Source: an uncultured Collinsella sp. (GTDB lineage: Bacteria; Actinomycetota; Coriobacteriia; Coriobacteriales; Coriobacteriaceae). From it: a stretch of 16,080 nt of DNA. The stretch's first letter is position 1. Each line of letters begins with the position of its first letter. Below the pieces are notes generated by a model. That model was not told where the DNA came from. It made no database searches and worked only from the letters and a program-made list of their open reading frames with translations. The stretch covers positions 1 to 16,080 of the forward strand of contig CABUDJ010000049.1 in assembly GCA_902490325.1 (NCBI GenBank). Direction: 5' to 3'. The translations under genes and the position numbers were made by a program. Below, piece after piece: positions 1 through 8,106 of this stretch.

Positions 1-546
1 ATTCCGTCCAGCGGCGGGCGTGTCGCCGGCCCCCGCAGCTGCCACAAACCCGTCCTCGCCCAGCTCAACGCCACCGTCCCAGGTAGCGGCGCCGCCCACG
101 GTGAGCGGGTCGCCACCGGCGCGCATCACGGCCTCCTTCTGGTCCAGGATGCCGCACGCCTCCACGATGGCATCGATCACCGTCTCGGGGCGAATGGCGC
201 ACCCGGGCGCGTACACGTCCACGGGAATCGCGCGGTCCACGCCGCCGATCACGTTGTAGGCATCGCGGAACACGCCGCCCGAGCACGCGCAGATGCCGCA
301 CGCCACCACGCACTTGGGCTCGAGCATCTGGTTGTAAATCTGACGCACGACGGGCAGGTTCTGGGCATTGACCGACCCCGTCACCAAAAAGATGTCCGCA
401 TGCTTGGGGTTGCCGGTGTTGACCACGCCAAAGCGCTCCGCATCGAACAGTGGGGTAAGCGAGGCCAGCACCTCGATATCGCATCCGTTGCAGCTCGAGC
501 CGTCGTAATGAATAACCCACGGTGAGCGCGACATTTTATGATCCAT
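1..546 (-). CDS. Ech/NuoB-type hydrogenase iron-sulfur subunit (partial, 3' end off window)
   Basis: The reading frame is open from an ATG at 546 to the window edge (182 codons, no stop), so the C-terminus is missing. It belongs to the NuoB / EchC / HycG family, the small subunit that carries the cluster nearest the catalytic site in complex I and group 4 [NiFe] hydrogenases, on the cytoplasmic side of the membrane arm. Candidate [4Fe-4S] ligands are visible: C19-x-x-C22 followed by E25, the CGIC segment at 83-86, and C116 in APGCAIRPE. The start is set by AGGAGG at 555-560, 8 nt before the ATG; an in-frame ATG at 534 is less well placed. The gene begins 12 bp after the stop of the fused membrane subunit, whose TAG overlaps this ribosome-binding site, so translational coupling is likely. 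After about residue 135 the sequence continues as a Gly/Ala-rich tail past the usual EchC length, so a HycG-like extension or a further fusion is possible. Whether the complex is a true hydrogenase depends on the large subunit, which is not in the window. Confidence 0.85.
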   Translation of the reverse strand, partial: MDHKMSRSPWVIHYDGSSCNGCDIEVLASLTPLFDAERFGVVNTGNPKHADIFLVTGSVNAQNLPVVRQIYNQMLEPKCVVACGICACSGGVFRDAYNVIGGVDRAIPVDVYAPGCAIRPETVIDAIVEACGILDQKEAVMRAGGDPLTVGGAATWDGGVELGEDGFVAAAGAGDTPAAGRN

Positions 547-558
547 GGATGCCGCCTC

Positions 559-3441
559 CTAAATAAACACGTCGACGAGGATGGGCATAAGGTTGAGCAG
601 GCCAAACACCAGCGCCACGCCCCAGCCGAGCTTAAAGCAGCTGCGCCAGGTGCTACGGGCAAAGGTGTTGTCGATCAGCACCTCGACAAAATACGTCGCG
701 GCCATCACGACCAGGGCAACCACCCAGCTCACCGGGTTGTCCCAAACAAAGAACATGCCCACCCACATCAAAAACAGCACGGTCTCGCACCAGTGCATAA
801 GGGTCATCTTGGCCAGCGTGCCGCCGCTCATCTCGGTGGCGACGCCCTGGACGATCTCCTGATGCGCGTGATGCGAGTACGAAAGGTCAAACGGCGACTT
901 GCGCAACTTGATGGTAAGCACCGCGAGCAGCGCGAGGAAAATGGGCGCGCTGTACACGATGATGGGGGCCGACTGCCCCGTCACGGCGATGGAATCAAAG
1001 CTATCGGTGGCAAGGTACAGGCCCACGCTCATCAGCAAAACGGCAGGCTCGTAGCTCATAACCTGCAGCAACTCACGATCGGCGCCGACCTGGGCAAACG
1101 GGCTTTGCGTCGAGGCGGACGCCAACACCACAAAGATCGCAGCGAGCGTCACCATAAAAGCGCACAGCAGCGTGTTGGAACCCGACACAAAGATGCCGCC
1201 GCCCACGACGGTAAAGATGAGCGCGCACGCCATGTAGGTATCGTCCATGGTGTTTACGCTGGCAGGGGCCTTGCGCAGGAGCTTGGCCACATCGTAGAAG
1301 GGTTGCAGCAGGCGCGGGCCCACGCGGCCCTGCATGCGGGCGGACAGCTTGCGATCGATGCCGTCGATCAGACCGCCCAGAAGCGGCGCAATCAAGGCAA
1401 ACGCCACGGTGCCTATAAAGATGCCCACGACGCCCGAACCTTCAAAATACTTGCCGCGCAGCACCGAGGGCGCGCTCATGGCAAGCCGCTCGGGCCCAAT
1501 CCACGCGCAACACAGCAGCGCAAACAAGATAATGCTGCAGCACACGACGCTACCCGCGGGGCCAATACGCTTCTCGCCAAGGGCGTCCTCCGAGTACCAA
1601 TTGCGCTTTTCGGCCTTTACCTCGCGTCCCATCGAGCCGCGGAAATGGCGGTAATTGTCGGTCCCCACACCCGAAAGATATACGTTTACGTGCGGTTTGT
1701 TGCTCACGCGGAATGAAGTCAGCAGCACCACGGCGATAAACGCCACGATAACCACCATCAGATACATGGCGTCCTTGCCAATAACGTACGGCACGCGGCC
1801 AAACACCATGGCCAAGTAAGGCGACACCAGACCGCTCGAGATAACCGGGAACGCCACGCAGCACAGAATCAGCAGCGCGGCGATGGTGTTGAGCGCCATC
1901 CATTCGGTCTTATGGACATTGACCTCAACGTTTTGAGCCGTGGGGTCGACGCCCGAAAGCTTGGCAAGCCACTTGCCCCAGAAGTAAAACGTCGCGGCCG
2001 AGCCAAAGGCAAGCACCATGATCATGAGCACGTTGCCGGTCTGCGCGAACGCCACCAGAGCGCCCCACTTGGACACGAGCATGCCAAACGGTGCCACAAA
2101 CATGCCCATGATGCCCAGCATCATCAGGCGCGTCAGGTGCGGCATGCGGCTGAACATACCGTCCATGTCCTCGATATTGCGGCTGCCGATATGATGCTCG
2201 GCCGTGCCCACGCACAGGAACAGCAGCGACTTGGCCACCGTGTGGAACAGGATTAGGAAGATAGCCGCCCATACGGCCTCGGGCGCGCCGACACCCAGGC
2301 AGGCACTGATAAGGCCCAAGTTGGAAATGGTGGAGTACGCAAGCACGCGTTTGGCGTTGCTCTGCGAAATGGCCATGAGGGCAGCGAGCAAAAACGTGAT
2401 GGCACCCACACTCGTGACCATAAAGCCGGTCACGGGATAGATAGCATAGAGCGGGCTCAGTTTGACCATCAGGAACACACCGGCTTTGACCATGGTTGAC
2501 GAGTGCAGCAGGGCGCTCGTGGGCGTGGGGGCAACCATGGCACCCAACAGCCAAGTGTGGAACGGCATCTGTGCGGCCTTGGTGAGCGCGGCGAGCGACA
2601 ACAGGATGACCGGCATCACCAGCAGCGCGGACTGCGCGGTTCCGGCGCCGGAAAGCTCAATCATGCCCGAGATGGTCAGCGGCATGCCGTTCACGTGCAG
2701 GTACATGAGTCCGGCCAAAAACGCGATGCCGCCCAGCATGTTGAGGATGATCTGGGTAAAGGCGTTTTTAATGGCCTCGGGCGTGCGCGTGTAGCCAATC
2801 ATAAGGAACGAGCACACGGTGGTGATTTCCCAGCCGCAGAACAGCCACTCAAGGTTGTCGCTCGTCACGATGACGAACATGGCCGAGAGGAACAGGAACA
2901 TAAGCGCCAGGAACTGCGGGCGACGGTCGGGCGCGGTCTGCCCGCGCAGCGCGGCCTCGTGCTCGTCATGGGCCTGGAAGTCCTTCATGTAGCCCAGGGC
3001 ATACACGCAGATTAGGCTGCCGACGATACCGACGGCGAGGACCATGATCACACTCATGTAGTCCAGGTAGAGCGGCGTCGCCGTGACGGCTTCGGCCGCG
3101 GGCAGCGTCATGGCTGCAAAAGCGAGCGAGCCCACCAGCTGGACTATGCCGAGCACCGTGGTGAGCGCGTTCCTGTATTTGTACGCGTTGTACAGGATGA
3201 CGGCGCATAGGATCACGTCGATGACGGAGCTGATGATCGAAAGCACGTGCGAGACGCCCGGTGCAACTTCGAAGCTCTGCGGACCCGCGCCAAAAAACAT
3301 GACGGCGACTACAACTGTCACCGCCATAATAATGTCGGAACCTATGAGCCCCACCGCATCGCGGGCGCGATCACCGCGCGCGAGCAGCATGCCCAGTGCC
3401 GGTACCAGCGGAAACAGGGTAAGGAAATACAGTAGCGTCAT
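559..3441 (-). CDS. Fused EchA/NuoL-like and EchB/NuoH-like membrane subunit
   Basis: This 960-residue, highly hydrophobic protein joins two subunits that are normally separate. Residues 1 to about 580 are an antiporter-like proton-translocating subunit (NuoL/HyfB/EchA type). The expected charged residues in membrane helices are present: E205 in GWEITT, K288 in LTKAAQMPFHTW, K319 in the HSSTMVKAG motif, and H400/K404 in FHTVAKS. A polar linker (about 580-630) leads to residues 665-960, a NuoH/HycD/EchB-type subunit. This part has GRVGPRLLQPFYDVAKLL at 705-722, GADRELLQVMSYEP at 786-799 and the HHAHQEIVQG loop at 857-866. GGGGGAG lies about 7 nt before the ATG and supports the start. The gene order (A+B, then the C-like gene) matches the echABC order. 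I infer that it couples hydrogen or ferredoxin chemistry to ion pumping; the ion and electron partners cannot be read from this window. No frameshift or internal stop is seen, so the fusion appears genuine. Confidence 0.9.
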   Translation of the reverse strand: MTLLYFLTLFPLVPALGMLLARGDRARDAVGLIGSDIIMAVTVVVAVMFFGAGPQSFEVAPGVSHVLSIISSVIDVILCAVILYNAYKYRNALTTVLGIVQLVGSLAFAAMTLPAAEAVTATPLYLDYMSVIMVLAVGIVGSLICVYALGYMKDFQAHDEHEAALRGQTAPDRRPQFLALMFLFLSAMFVIVTSDNLEWLFCGWEITTVCSFLMIGYTRTPEAIKNAFTQIILNMLGGIAFLAGLMYLHVNGMPLTISGMIELSGAGTAQSALLVMPVILLSLAALTKAAQMPFHTWLLGAMVAPTPTSALLHSSTMVKAGVFLMVKLSPLYAIYPVTGFMVTSVGAITFLLAALMAISQSNAKRVLAYSTISNLGLISACLGVGAPEAVWAAIFLILFHTVAKSLLFLCVGTAEHHIGSRNIEDMDGMFSRMPHLTRLMMLGIMGMFVAPFGMLVSKWGALVAFAQTGNVLMIMVLAFGSAATFYFWGKWLAKLSGVDPTAQNVEVNVHKTEWMALNTIAALLILCCVAFPVISSGLVSPYLAMVFGRVPYVIGKDAMYLMVVIVAFIAVVLLTSFRVSNKPHVNVYLSGVGTDNYRHFRGSMGREVKAEKRNWYSEDALGEKRIGPAGSVVCCSIILFALLCCAWIGPERLAMSAPSVLRGKYFEGSGVVGIFIGTVAFALIAPLLGGLIDGIDRKLSARMQGRVGPRLLQPFYDVAKLLRKAPASVNTMDDTYMACALIFTVVGGGIFVSGSNTLLCAFMVTLAAIFVVLASASTQSPFAQVGADRELLQVMSYEPAVLLMSVGLYLATDSFDSIAVTGQSAPIIVYSAPIFLALLAVLTIKLRKSPFDLSYSHHAHQEIVQGVATEMSGGTLAKMTLMHWCETVLFLMWVGMFFVWDNPVSWVVALVVMAATYFVEVLIDNTFARSTWRSCFKLGWGVALVFGLLNLMPILVDVFI

Positions 3442-3481
3442 ACCATCACTCCCCCATGCAAAAACGCTGCAATTGTTTAAC

Positions 3482-3487
3482 GTTATA
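3482..3487 (-). promoter_or_regulatory. Possible -10 element of the hydrogenase operon
   Basis: TATAAC lies 41 bp upstream of the fused subunit's start, in the 285-bp gap that follows the terminator of the HTH gene. A promoter must exist in this gap if that terminator works. There is no good -35 at 17 bp; TTGACC is present further upstream but about 32 bp away. The rest of the gap (3442-3690) holds nothing else I can identify. Confidence 0.25.
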
Positions 3488-3690
3488 GCTCAATTGAGGA
3501 GCAGCGGCGGCAGGTTTTCGGTCAACTGGGGAGTTTTAGGCGTACGGGGTAAGGGCACGTCCGCTTTGGAGCAGAGAGACGACGCTCCCCTATCGCAGCG
3601 ACAGGCGCGCGGGCCACTGCGCGCGGTTTATTGGCCACTTTGGAGGATGTCCCGACAGGCTCGCGCCGGTCCAAAAAGTTGGCGCGGCAA

Positions 3691-3714
3691 GAAAAATGCG
3701 CCCCTGCGGGCGCA
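3691..3714 (-). terminator. Rho-independent terminator of the HTH gene
   Basis: On the minus strand a perfect 7-bp stem TGCGCCC / GGGCGCA with a 4-nt loop (3697-3714) is followed directly by TTTTTC. It lies 12 bp beyond the stop of the HTH gene and separates it from the hydrogenase operon. Confidence 0.8.
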
Positions 3715-3726
3715 CCATCCCGTTTG

Positions 3727-4131
3727 CTATTCCGCCTTTTTAACGCGCGGTTTGCGACCGCGCGGCTTATCGACCAGTGCGGCCTCACCGCTCTCGCGGT
3801 ACTGACGGCACCAAGCCTTGACCGAAGACTCGCTGGGAATCTTGTGCTTGATCATGGCCTCGCGAACCGTCAAGCCGTTTTCCAGACGGTCCTTAACCAC
3901 AGCGAGCTTTACGTCGTACGAGTAGGTGTGATGATGCGAACCGGCATTGAGAACGGCGTCGGCACCGCCCACGGCATACGCGCGGGCCCACTGACGAGCC
4001 GTGGCCTGGGGAATGCCAAGCTCCGCGGCGAGGGCGCGATGACCGACCCCCTCTTGGAGGATCTCGACGGCGCGCTGCCTAACCTCAGGCGCATGCGTGC
4101 GAGTCCTAGTTGCTTCCGACATACCTGCCAC
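3727..4131 (-). CDS. Two-HTH protein resembling an IS3/IS150-family OrfA
   Basis: The product has 134 residues and two consecutive helix-turn-helix units, at about 17-55 (RQRAVEILQEGVGHRALAAE, then LGIPQATARQWARAY) and 72-118 (LAVVKDRLENGLTVREAM, then SSVKAWCRQY). The tail is basic (DKPRGRKPRVKKAE). Paired HTH units of this pattern are typical of the OrfA DNA-binding part of IS3/IS150-type transposases and of HTH_28-type regulators. No DDE (OrfB) reading frame follows: the gene is closed by its own terminator, then 250 bp of non-coding sequence, and no terminal repeats are seen. It may be a transposase fragment kept as a DNA-binding protein, or a solo regulator; its target is unknown. The start is uncertain: GTG at 4131 (AAGG 7 nt before) and ATG at 4122 (AGAAG 8 nt before) are both possible and differ by three residues. 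Confidence 0.75.
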   Translation of the reverse strand: MAGMSEATRTRTHAPEVRQRAVEILQEGVGHRALAAELGIPQATARQWARAYAVGGADAVLNAGSHHHTYSYDVKLAVVKDRLENGLTVREAMIKHKIPSESSVKAWCRQYRESGEAALVDKPRGRKPRVKKAE

Positions 4132-4172
4132 TTCTTAGCCTTAACCGTTAATCTGCTTTCTTACGTGCAAGT

Positions 4173-4201
4173 TAGATAGTAGCATTTTACTGTTTGCTCA
4201 A
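4173..4201 (-). promoter_or_regulatory. Promoter of the HTH gene
   Basis: TTGAGC (4196-4201) is separated by exactly 17 bp from TATCTA (4173-4178) on the minus strand, about 42 bp upstream of the HTH start, in an AT-rich gap. The hexamers match consensus only moderately. Confidence 0.4.
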
Positions 4202-4460
4202 AGCAGTTAATTAAAATAGACGCGGCGTTATCTGGGCATTTGGCACCAAATTACGACATTTCTTTATCGATTATTTACGCTGGTAGCTGACTCGCAGCTA
4301 ATCGTCATTCGCTTGTCAACAAAATTGGCATCTCTTTATGTCCTTTGGTATAGAGGATATAGTTATTAACCCCTCCCCCAATATTTTTGAGTGATCTGCA
4401 AGGCAGTAGACGTCCTCACTCCTCATGATTACCGCGCATTGCCATCCACCGGAGCAAAAC
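4202..4460. other. AT-rich intergenic region without recognisable gene
   Basis: This stretch is markedly richer in A+T than its surroundings. I see no credible coding frame. A short inverted repeat TAGCTG / CAGCTA with a 5-nt spacer lies at 4284-4300, and a TTGACA hexamer on the minus strand near 4314-4319 has no matching -10. Nothing more can be supported. Confidence 0.5.
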
Positions 4461-4497
4461 AAAAAGGGCGGGACCTGCTGCGCTTGCAGACCCCGCA
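4461..4497 (-). terminator. Probable terminator of the flavin oxidoreductase gene
   Basis: On the minus strand GCGGG pairs with CCCGC around an inner CTGC-AAGC-GCAG hairpin (4467-4497, with small bulges), followed by CCCTTTTTGTTTTG. It lies about 75 bp beyond the stop codon of the oxidoreductase gene. Confidence 0.6.
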
Positions 4498-4571
4498 CCG
4501 GTTGACACCCGACGGGACACAGCCGGGCGAGACGGATCCGTGCTACCGCCCCGCCTGGCCGCGATGTTCAA

Positions 4572-6602
4572 CTACAGCTCGTTGGCCGCGTGATACGCCG
4601 TGCGAATGGCGCTCGCGATGTCGGCGGTGCGCTCACCCGAGCAGTCGCCCACGCAGGTCACGGGCACCGTCACGCCATCCAGGTCAAACGCGTTGGCCTT
4701 GGAGCCCACGGCCATCACCACGTAATCGCAGGCGATCTTCACCGGCTCCTCGGCGCCGTCCTCGGTGGTGCGAACAGCCTCCACGCCCTCGTCGGTAATG
4801 GCGGTCAGGCGGGTCTTCACGTGCTGCTCCACGTTGTGCTCGGCAAAGTCGCTCATAATCAGCGGCAGAATGGTCTCAGACTCGCCCGCGGCAATCTTGT
4901 CGAGCATCTCCACGATCGCCACCTCGCAGCCGTGCTGCAGCAGATACTCGGCAGTCTCGGTGCCCACCAGGCCACCGCCAATGACGGCGACGCGGCCGCT
5001 GAGCTCCACCTTGCCGGCCAGCACGTCCCAGCTCGAGACGACCTTCTCCGAATCGGCACCCGGAACGGGGATGACCACGTCGTGCGCGCCCACGGCCACA
5101 ATCGCGGCGTCGGCGGCATTGAGGTCCTCGGCAGTAGCTGCGTGGTTGAGCTCAACCTTCACGCCCAGGCCGGGCAGAATCTTCTCGTAGTACTCGACCG
5201 AGCGCATGATCTCGTCCTTGCGCGGAGGCGCGGCCGCCAGCACAATCTGGCCGCCCAGATGATCGCTCGCCTCGTAGACGGTCACGTCGTAGCCGCGCTT
5301 GGCCGCCACGCGCGCGGCCTCTAGGCCGGCGATACCGCCGCCCACCACGGCGATCTTCTTGTCGCCCTCGCCAGGCTTAATGGCGATGGTCGCCTCATCG
5401 CCGTTCTCGGCATTGAGCACGCACGAGATGTACTTGCGGTTTTGAATCGCGTCGACGCAGCCCTTGTTGCAGTTGAGGCACTCGCGGATGGGCTCGCCGG
5501 TCGCGGCCTTCAGCGCAATGTCGGGGTCGCACATGAGCGAGCGGCCGTAGGCGATGATGTCGGCCGAGCCGTCTTCCAGGATCTTCTCGCCGGCCTCGAC
5601 CGAAACCACGCGGCCGACGGTTGCCACCGGCACAGAGACCAGGGCCTTGACGCGCTCGGCCACGGGCAGCGTCCAGTTGTAGGGCATGGCGCCCATGGGC
5701 GGAATGGTGTCGCCCATGTTGCCGGTGTGGTTTGCCTGCGCGACCTGGATCATGTCGATGCCGGCGCCCTCGAGCAGCTTGGCAAACTCGCAGGCCTCGT
5801 CGGGCTGCAGACCGCCCTTACCGCGCGGCGTGCCGTCGGGGTTCTCCATGATCACGGGGAGCTTGTACTCCACCATCAGCTGCGGCGCGGCCTCCTTAAT
5901 GGCGGCGACGACCTCCAGCGCGTAGCGGACGCGGTTCTGGAACGAGCCGCCGTACTCGTCGGTGCGCTGGTTGAGGATCGCGGAGCACAGCGAACCCACC
6001 AGACGATCGCCGTGGACCTCGATGGCATCGATGCCGGCCTGCTGCGCGCGGGCGGCCGAGGCGGCGATGGCCTCCTTGATCTGGGTGAGCTGCTCAACGC
6101 TGGCCTCGTTCACAAAGTGCTGCATGTCGTGGTGCAGCTTGGCGTAAGCCTGCTTGCGGATTTCGTTGGACTCGGCCATCTTGGCGGCGAAGGTCTCCTC
6201 GTCACCGGCGGCCTTGGCCTCCTGCGCGGCCTTGGCGGCAGCCATGGAACCCATGACCATGCGGCCGACGCCGGGCACGTCGTACTCGGGGTGAAACAGC
6301 TGCAGCGCAACCTTGGCACCGTGCTTGTGGACGGCGTCGGCCAGCGCCTTAAACGTAGGGATCTGGGCGTCGATTGCCAGCTTGGGCGTGGGGCTCGCGG
6401 TCATGACGGGAGCGACGTCGCCGATGACGATGTAGCTCACGCCGCCACGGGCCAAGCGCTCGTAAAAGGCCAGGCTGCGCTCGCCGATGGAACCGTCGCG
6501 CTCCTCGTAGCCGGTGGTCAGCGGCGGGAACATAATGCGGTTCTTGAGCTCAAGGGGGCCAACCGTAATGGGCTGGAGCAGCTTGGATGCAGGTGCGGTC
6601 AT
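4572..6602 (-). CDS. NADH:flavin oxidoreductase, 2,4-dienoyl-CoA reductase/BaiCD-like (FMN, [4Fe-4S], FAD)
   Basis: This is a cytoplasmic three-cofactor ene-reductase of the FadH / trimethylamine dehydrogenase / BaiCD type, 676 residues. Numbering is from an upstream in-frame ATG at 6608. Residues 10-370 form the FMN-binding TIM barrel, with EVHG at 197-200 and RTDEYGG at 215-221. C377, C380, C384 and C396 form the CxxCxxxC-x11-C iron-sulfur site. An FAD dinucleotide fold begins at VVGGGIAGLEAA (421-432) and an NAD(P)H fold at VIGGGLVGTETAE (542-554). ATG at 6602 is chosen because AGAGAGG lies 7 nt before it, while the ATG at 6608 would overlap that site. The usual HGAHGYL-type active-site segment is replaced by HGDRLVGSLCSAILNQR. 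The gene stands alone between an upstream repeat array and a downstream terminator. Family members reduce activated double bonds using NAD(P)H; the substrate here cannot be inferred. Confidence 0.9.
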   Translation of the reverse strand: MTAPASKLLQPITVGPLELKNRIMFPPLTTGYEERDGSIGERSLAFYERLARGGVSYIVIGDVAPVMTASPTPKLAIDAQIPTFKALADAVHKHGAKVALQLFHPEYDVPGVGRMVMGSMAAAKAAQEAKAAGDEETFAAKMAESNEIRKQAYAKLHHDMQHFVNEASVEQLTQIKEAIAASAARAQQAGIDAIEVHGDRLVGSLCSAILNQRTDEYGGSFQNRVRYALEVVAAIKEAAPQLMVEYKLPVIMENPDGTPRGKGGLQPDEACEFAKLLEGAGIDMIQVAQANHTGNMGDTIPPMGAMPYNWTLPVAERVKALVSVPVATVGRVVSVEAGEKILEDGSADIIAYGRSLMCDPDIALKAATGEPIRECLNCNKGCVDAIQNRKYISCVLNAENGDEATIAIKPGEGDKKIAVVGGGIAGLEAARVAAKRGYDVTVYEASDHLGGQIVLAAAPPRKDEIMRSVEYYEKILPGLGVKVELNHAATAEDLNAADAAIVAVGAHDVVIPVPGADSEKVVSSWDVLAGKVELSGRVAVIGGGLVGTETAEYLLQHGCEVAIVEMLDKIAAGESETILPLIMSDFAEHNVEQHVKTRLTAITDEGVEAVRTTEDGAEEPVKIACDYVVMAVGSKANAFDLDGVTVPVTCVGDCSGERTADIASAIRTAYHAANEL

Positions 6603-6740
6603 GGACATTCCTCTCTTGTAGGCGCGGCGGCGATGATGCCGCGTAGTTGTCTAGAGGATATGGCATGGGAGCACAACAGCACAACGAAAATCGGCGAATA
6701 TCAAGTGGCGGCAGGTGGATGGGGCGGGGCGGCCCGTCGG

Positions 6741-7124
6741 TTTGTCTCGATCTGTAACAGTTACTCGGCAAAACCGGGTCTTACTGTTACAGATCGAGAC
6801 AAACGGGAGCGTTCCGTCGGAAAATCTCTATCTGTAACACCTACAGACCAAAAACGACCCTAGATGTTACAAATCGAGACGAACAAATTCGGTCCGACCA
6901 AACATCTCAATCTGTAACATCTAGACCCACTTTTGACCCCTACCTGTTACAGATCGAGACAAACCAAGCCCGCCTGCTAGAAAATCTCAATCTGTAACAA
7001 CAACTCGGCAAAATCCGCCCCTCGTGTTACAGATTGAGACAAACGGAGAACGTCCTGCCGAAACATCTCGATCCGTAACATCTAGCCGCCCAAATCGGGT
7101 CCAGATGTTACAAATTGAGATGAA
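6741..7124. repeat. Left alternating-orientation repeat array (10 motifs, 40-bp grid)
   Basis: A 15-bp motif (consensus TCTCGATCTGTAACA) occurs ten times with alternating orientation, starting at 6745, 6785, 6825, 6865, 6905, 6945, 6985, 7025, 7066 and 7106. Every step is 40 bp except one of 41. Each neighbouring pair is an inverted repeat enclosing about 25 nt, so the intervals inside and between hairpins have the same length. In the first unit the arms extend to a perfect 20 bp (6741-6760 with 6784-6803). Several intervals contain a further CGG...CCG mini-stem. The array fills the gap between the oxidoreductase and the metallophosphoesterase gene and has no coding frame I would trust. I do not recognise it as a named repeat family. 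Confidence 0.9.
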
Positions 7125-7221
7125 CGGATGAGACATAAACAGAACCTGCGATTGCAACCAATTAGCCCACTATACACATACCGGCTGCATCCGAAGTAGT
7201 CCCCTTACCCATGTCTCTCGA

Positions 7222-8076
7222 CTACAAAAAAGGAAGCACGCATGTTGACATCCATTCCCATGATGCAACGGACCACGGATCAAGCCCCAGCGAATCAGAA
7301 GTCACCGGCTCTACGGACTTTCCCTCGACGAAGAGCATACTGCCATCCCCAATGGGTGTTAGGTCGCGGGTGAGACCGAACGTGTCGCAAAACACCAGCT
7401 TCGCCGCCGTGTGACAGCCATCTTCTGAGGGAATTTGCCATAGATCAATTGATTCGACCGGACTGTGTCCGACTATCTGATGGATACCGGGAAGCGGATC
7501 CTGGTACAGCTCTGATTGATCCGCCCAAAGCGGACCGGGAATCTCAAATCCACCCCTTCCGGGTCCCGCAGACTCAAGAGCAGCGAAATCGTCTTCACCA
7601 CCTCGCCCCCACATCGCATTGAGGACCTGGCACACGTCGCACACATCATATGTATCATTGAGTTCCAGATGCCGATCTGCCCACGCACGCGTAACGCCCG
7701 CGTGCGTTACCAGACAATTACCTGCTATTGTTGCCACCTGCACGCCCAGTGTGGCGAGGGCATTCGCGACCTCATCGTACAAATCGACATGCGTACCGGG
7801 CCCTGGCGCACGACGGAGATACTGCATATCGTGGTTTCCGAGCACGAGGTCAATCTCCATTCCCTGTCTACGCCTCCGTCTGACCCAAGCGACGAGCATG
7901 TCGAGGGCATCCAGCGTTGTGAGTCGGTTGCTGTGCCACTCGTCGGTATAGTCGCCACAAAAGACCACGCGCTCAATGTCCATTTGAGAAACTGCCGCGT
8001 CAACGCGTCCCAGTATGAGCTCCTCTTTAAGATGCATATCTCCAACAACAAGTGTCTTTTGGTTGGATGTTGCCAT
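7222..8076 (-). CDS. Calcineurin-like metallophosphoesterase
   Basis: This 284-residue protein shows the metallophosphoesterase signature in order: GDMH at 12-15, GDYTDE at 41-46, GNHD at 80-83, H125 in THAG, and GHSP at 203-206. These residues bind two metal ions and form the active site. The layout resembles PP2A/ApaH-like phosphatases, including phage and accessory-island enzymes, so a protein phosphatase, nucleotide phosphatase or nuclease role are all possible. There is no signal peptide or membrane segment, so it should be cytoplasmic. GGGAG lies about 10 nt before the ATG. The gene starts 30 bp after the stop of the uncharacterised gene at 8107-8490 on the same strand, so the two probably share a transcript. 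Base composition is lower in G+C than the core genes on either side, which suggests acquisition. Confidence 0.85.
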   Translation of the reverse strand: MATSNQKTLVVGDMHLKEELILGRVDAAVSQMDIERVVFCGDYTDEWHSNRLTTLDALDMLVAWVRRRRRQGMEIDLVLGNHDMQYLRRAPGPGTHVDLYDEVANALATLGVQVATIAGNCLVTHAGVTRAWADRHLELNDTYDVCDVCQVLNAMWGRGGEDDFAALESAGPGRGGFEIPGPLWADQSELYQDPLPGIHQIVGHSPVESIDLWQIPSEDGCHTAAKLVFCDTFGLTRDLTPIGDGSMLFVEGKSVEPVTSDSLGLDPWSVASWEWMSTCVLPFL

Positions 8077-8106
8077 AGGCCACGCACTCCCGTCCGCTCG
8101 CAGCCG

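Noticed and set aside
538..1716. Long plus-strand frame opposite the fused hydrogenase subunit
   Set aside because: The His/Arg/Ala-rich translation lacks family motifs and lies wholly antisense to a clear membrane protein.
3442..3726. Remnant of IS3 OrfB, or a programmed frameshift product after the HTH gene
   Set aside because: AAAAAG occurs near the 3' end, but the heptamer is imperfect, the shifted frame ends soon without DDE motifs, and a terminator follows.
4316..4498. Small minus-strand protein of 60 residues
   Set aside because: It lacks a ribosome-binding site, overlaps the terminator of the ene-reductase gene and has no recognisable features.
5442..6863. Long plus-strand frame opposite the ene-reductase
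   Set aside because: Low-complexity Gly/Val/Leu/Arg translation mirrors the codon bias of the real minus-strand gene, which has all cofactor motifs.
6741..7124. CRISPR array
   Set aside because: Motifs alternate orientation, are only about 15 bp and vary, and the intervals are shared between the two arrays and not unique; no cas genes are present.
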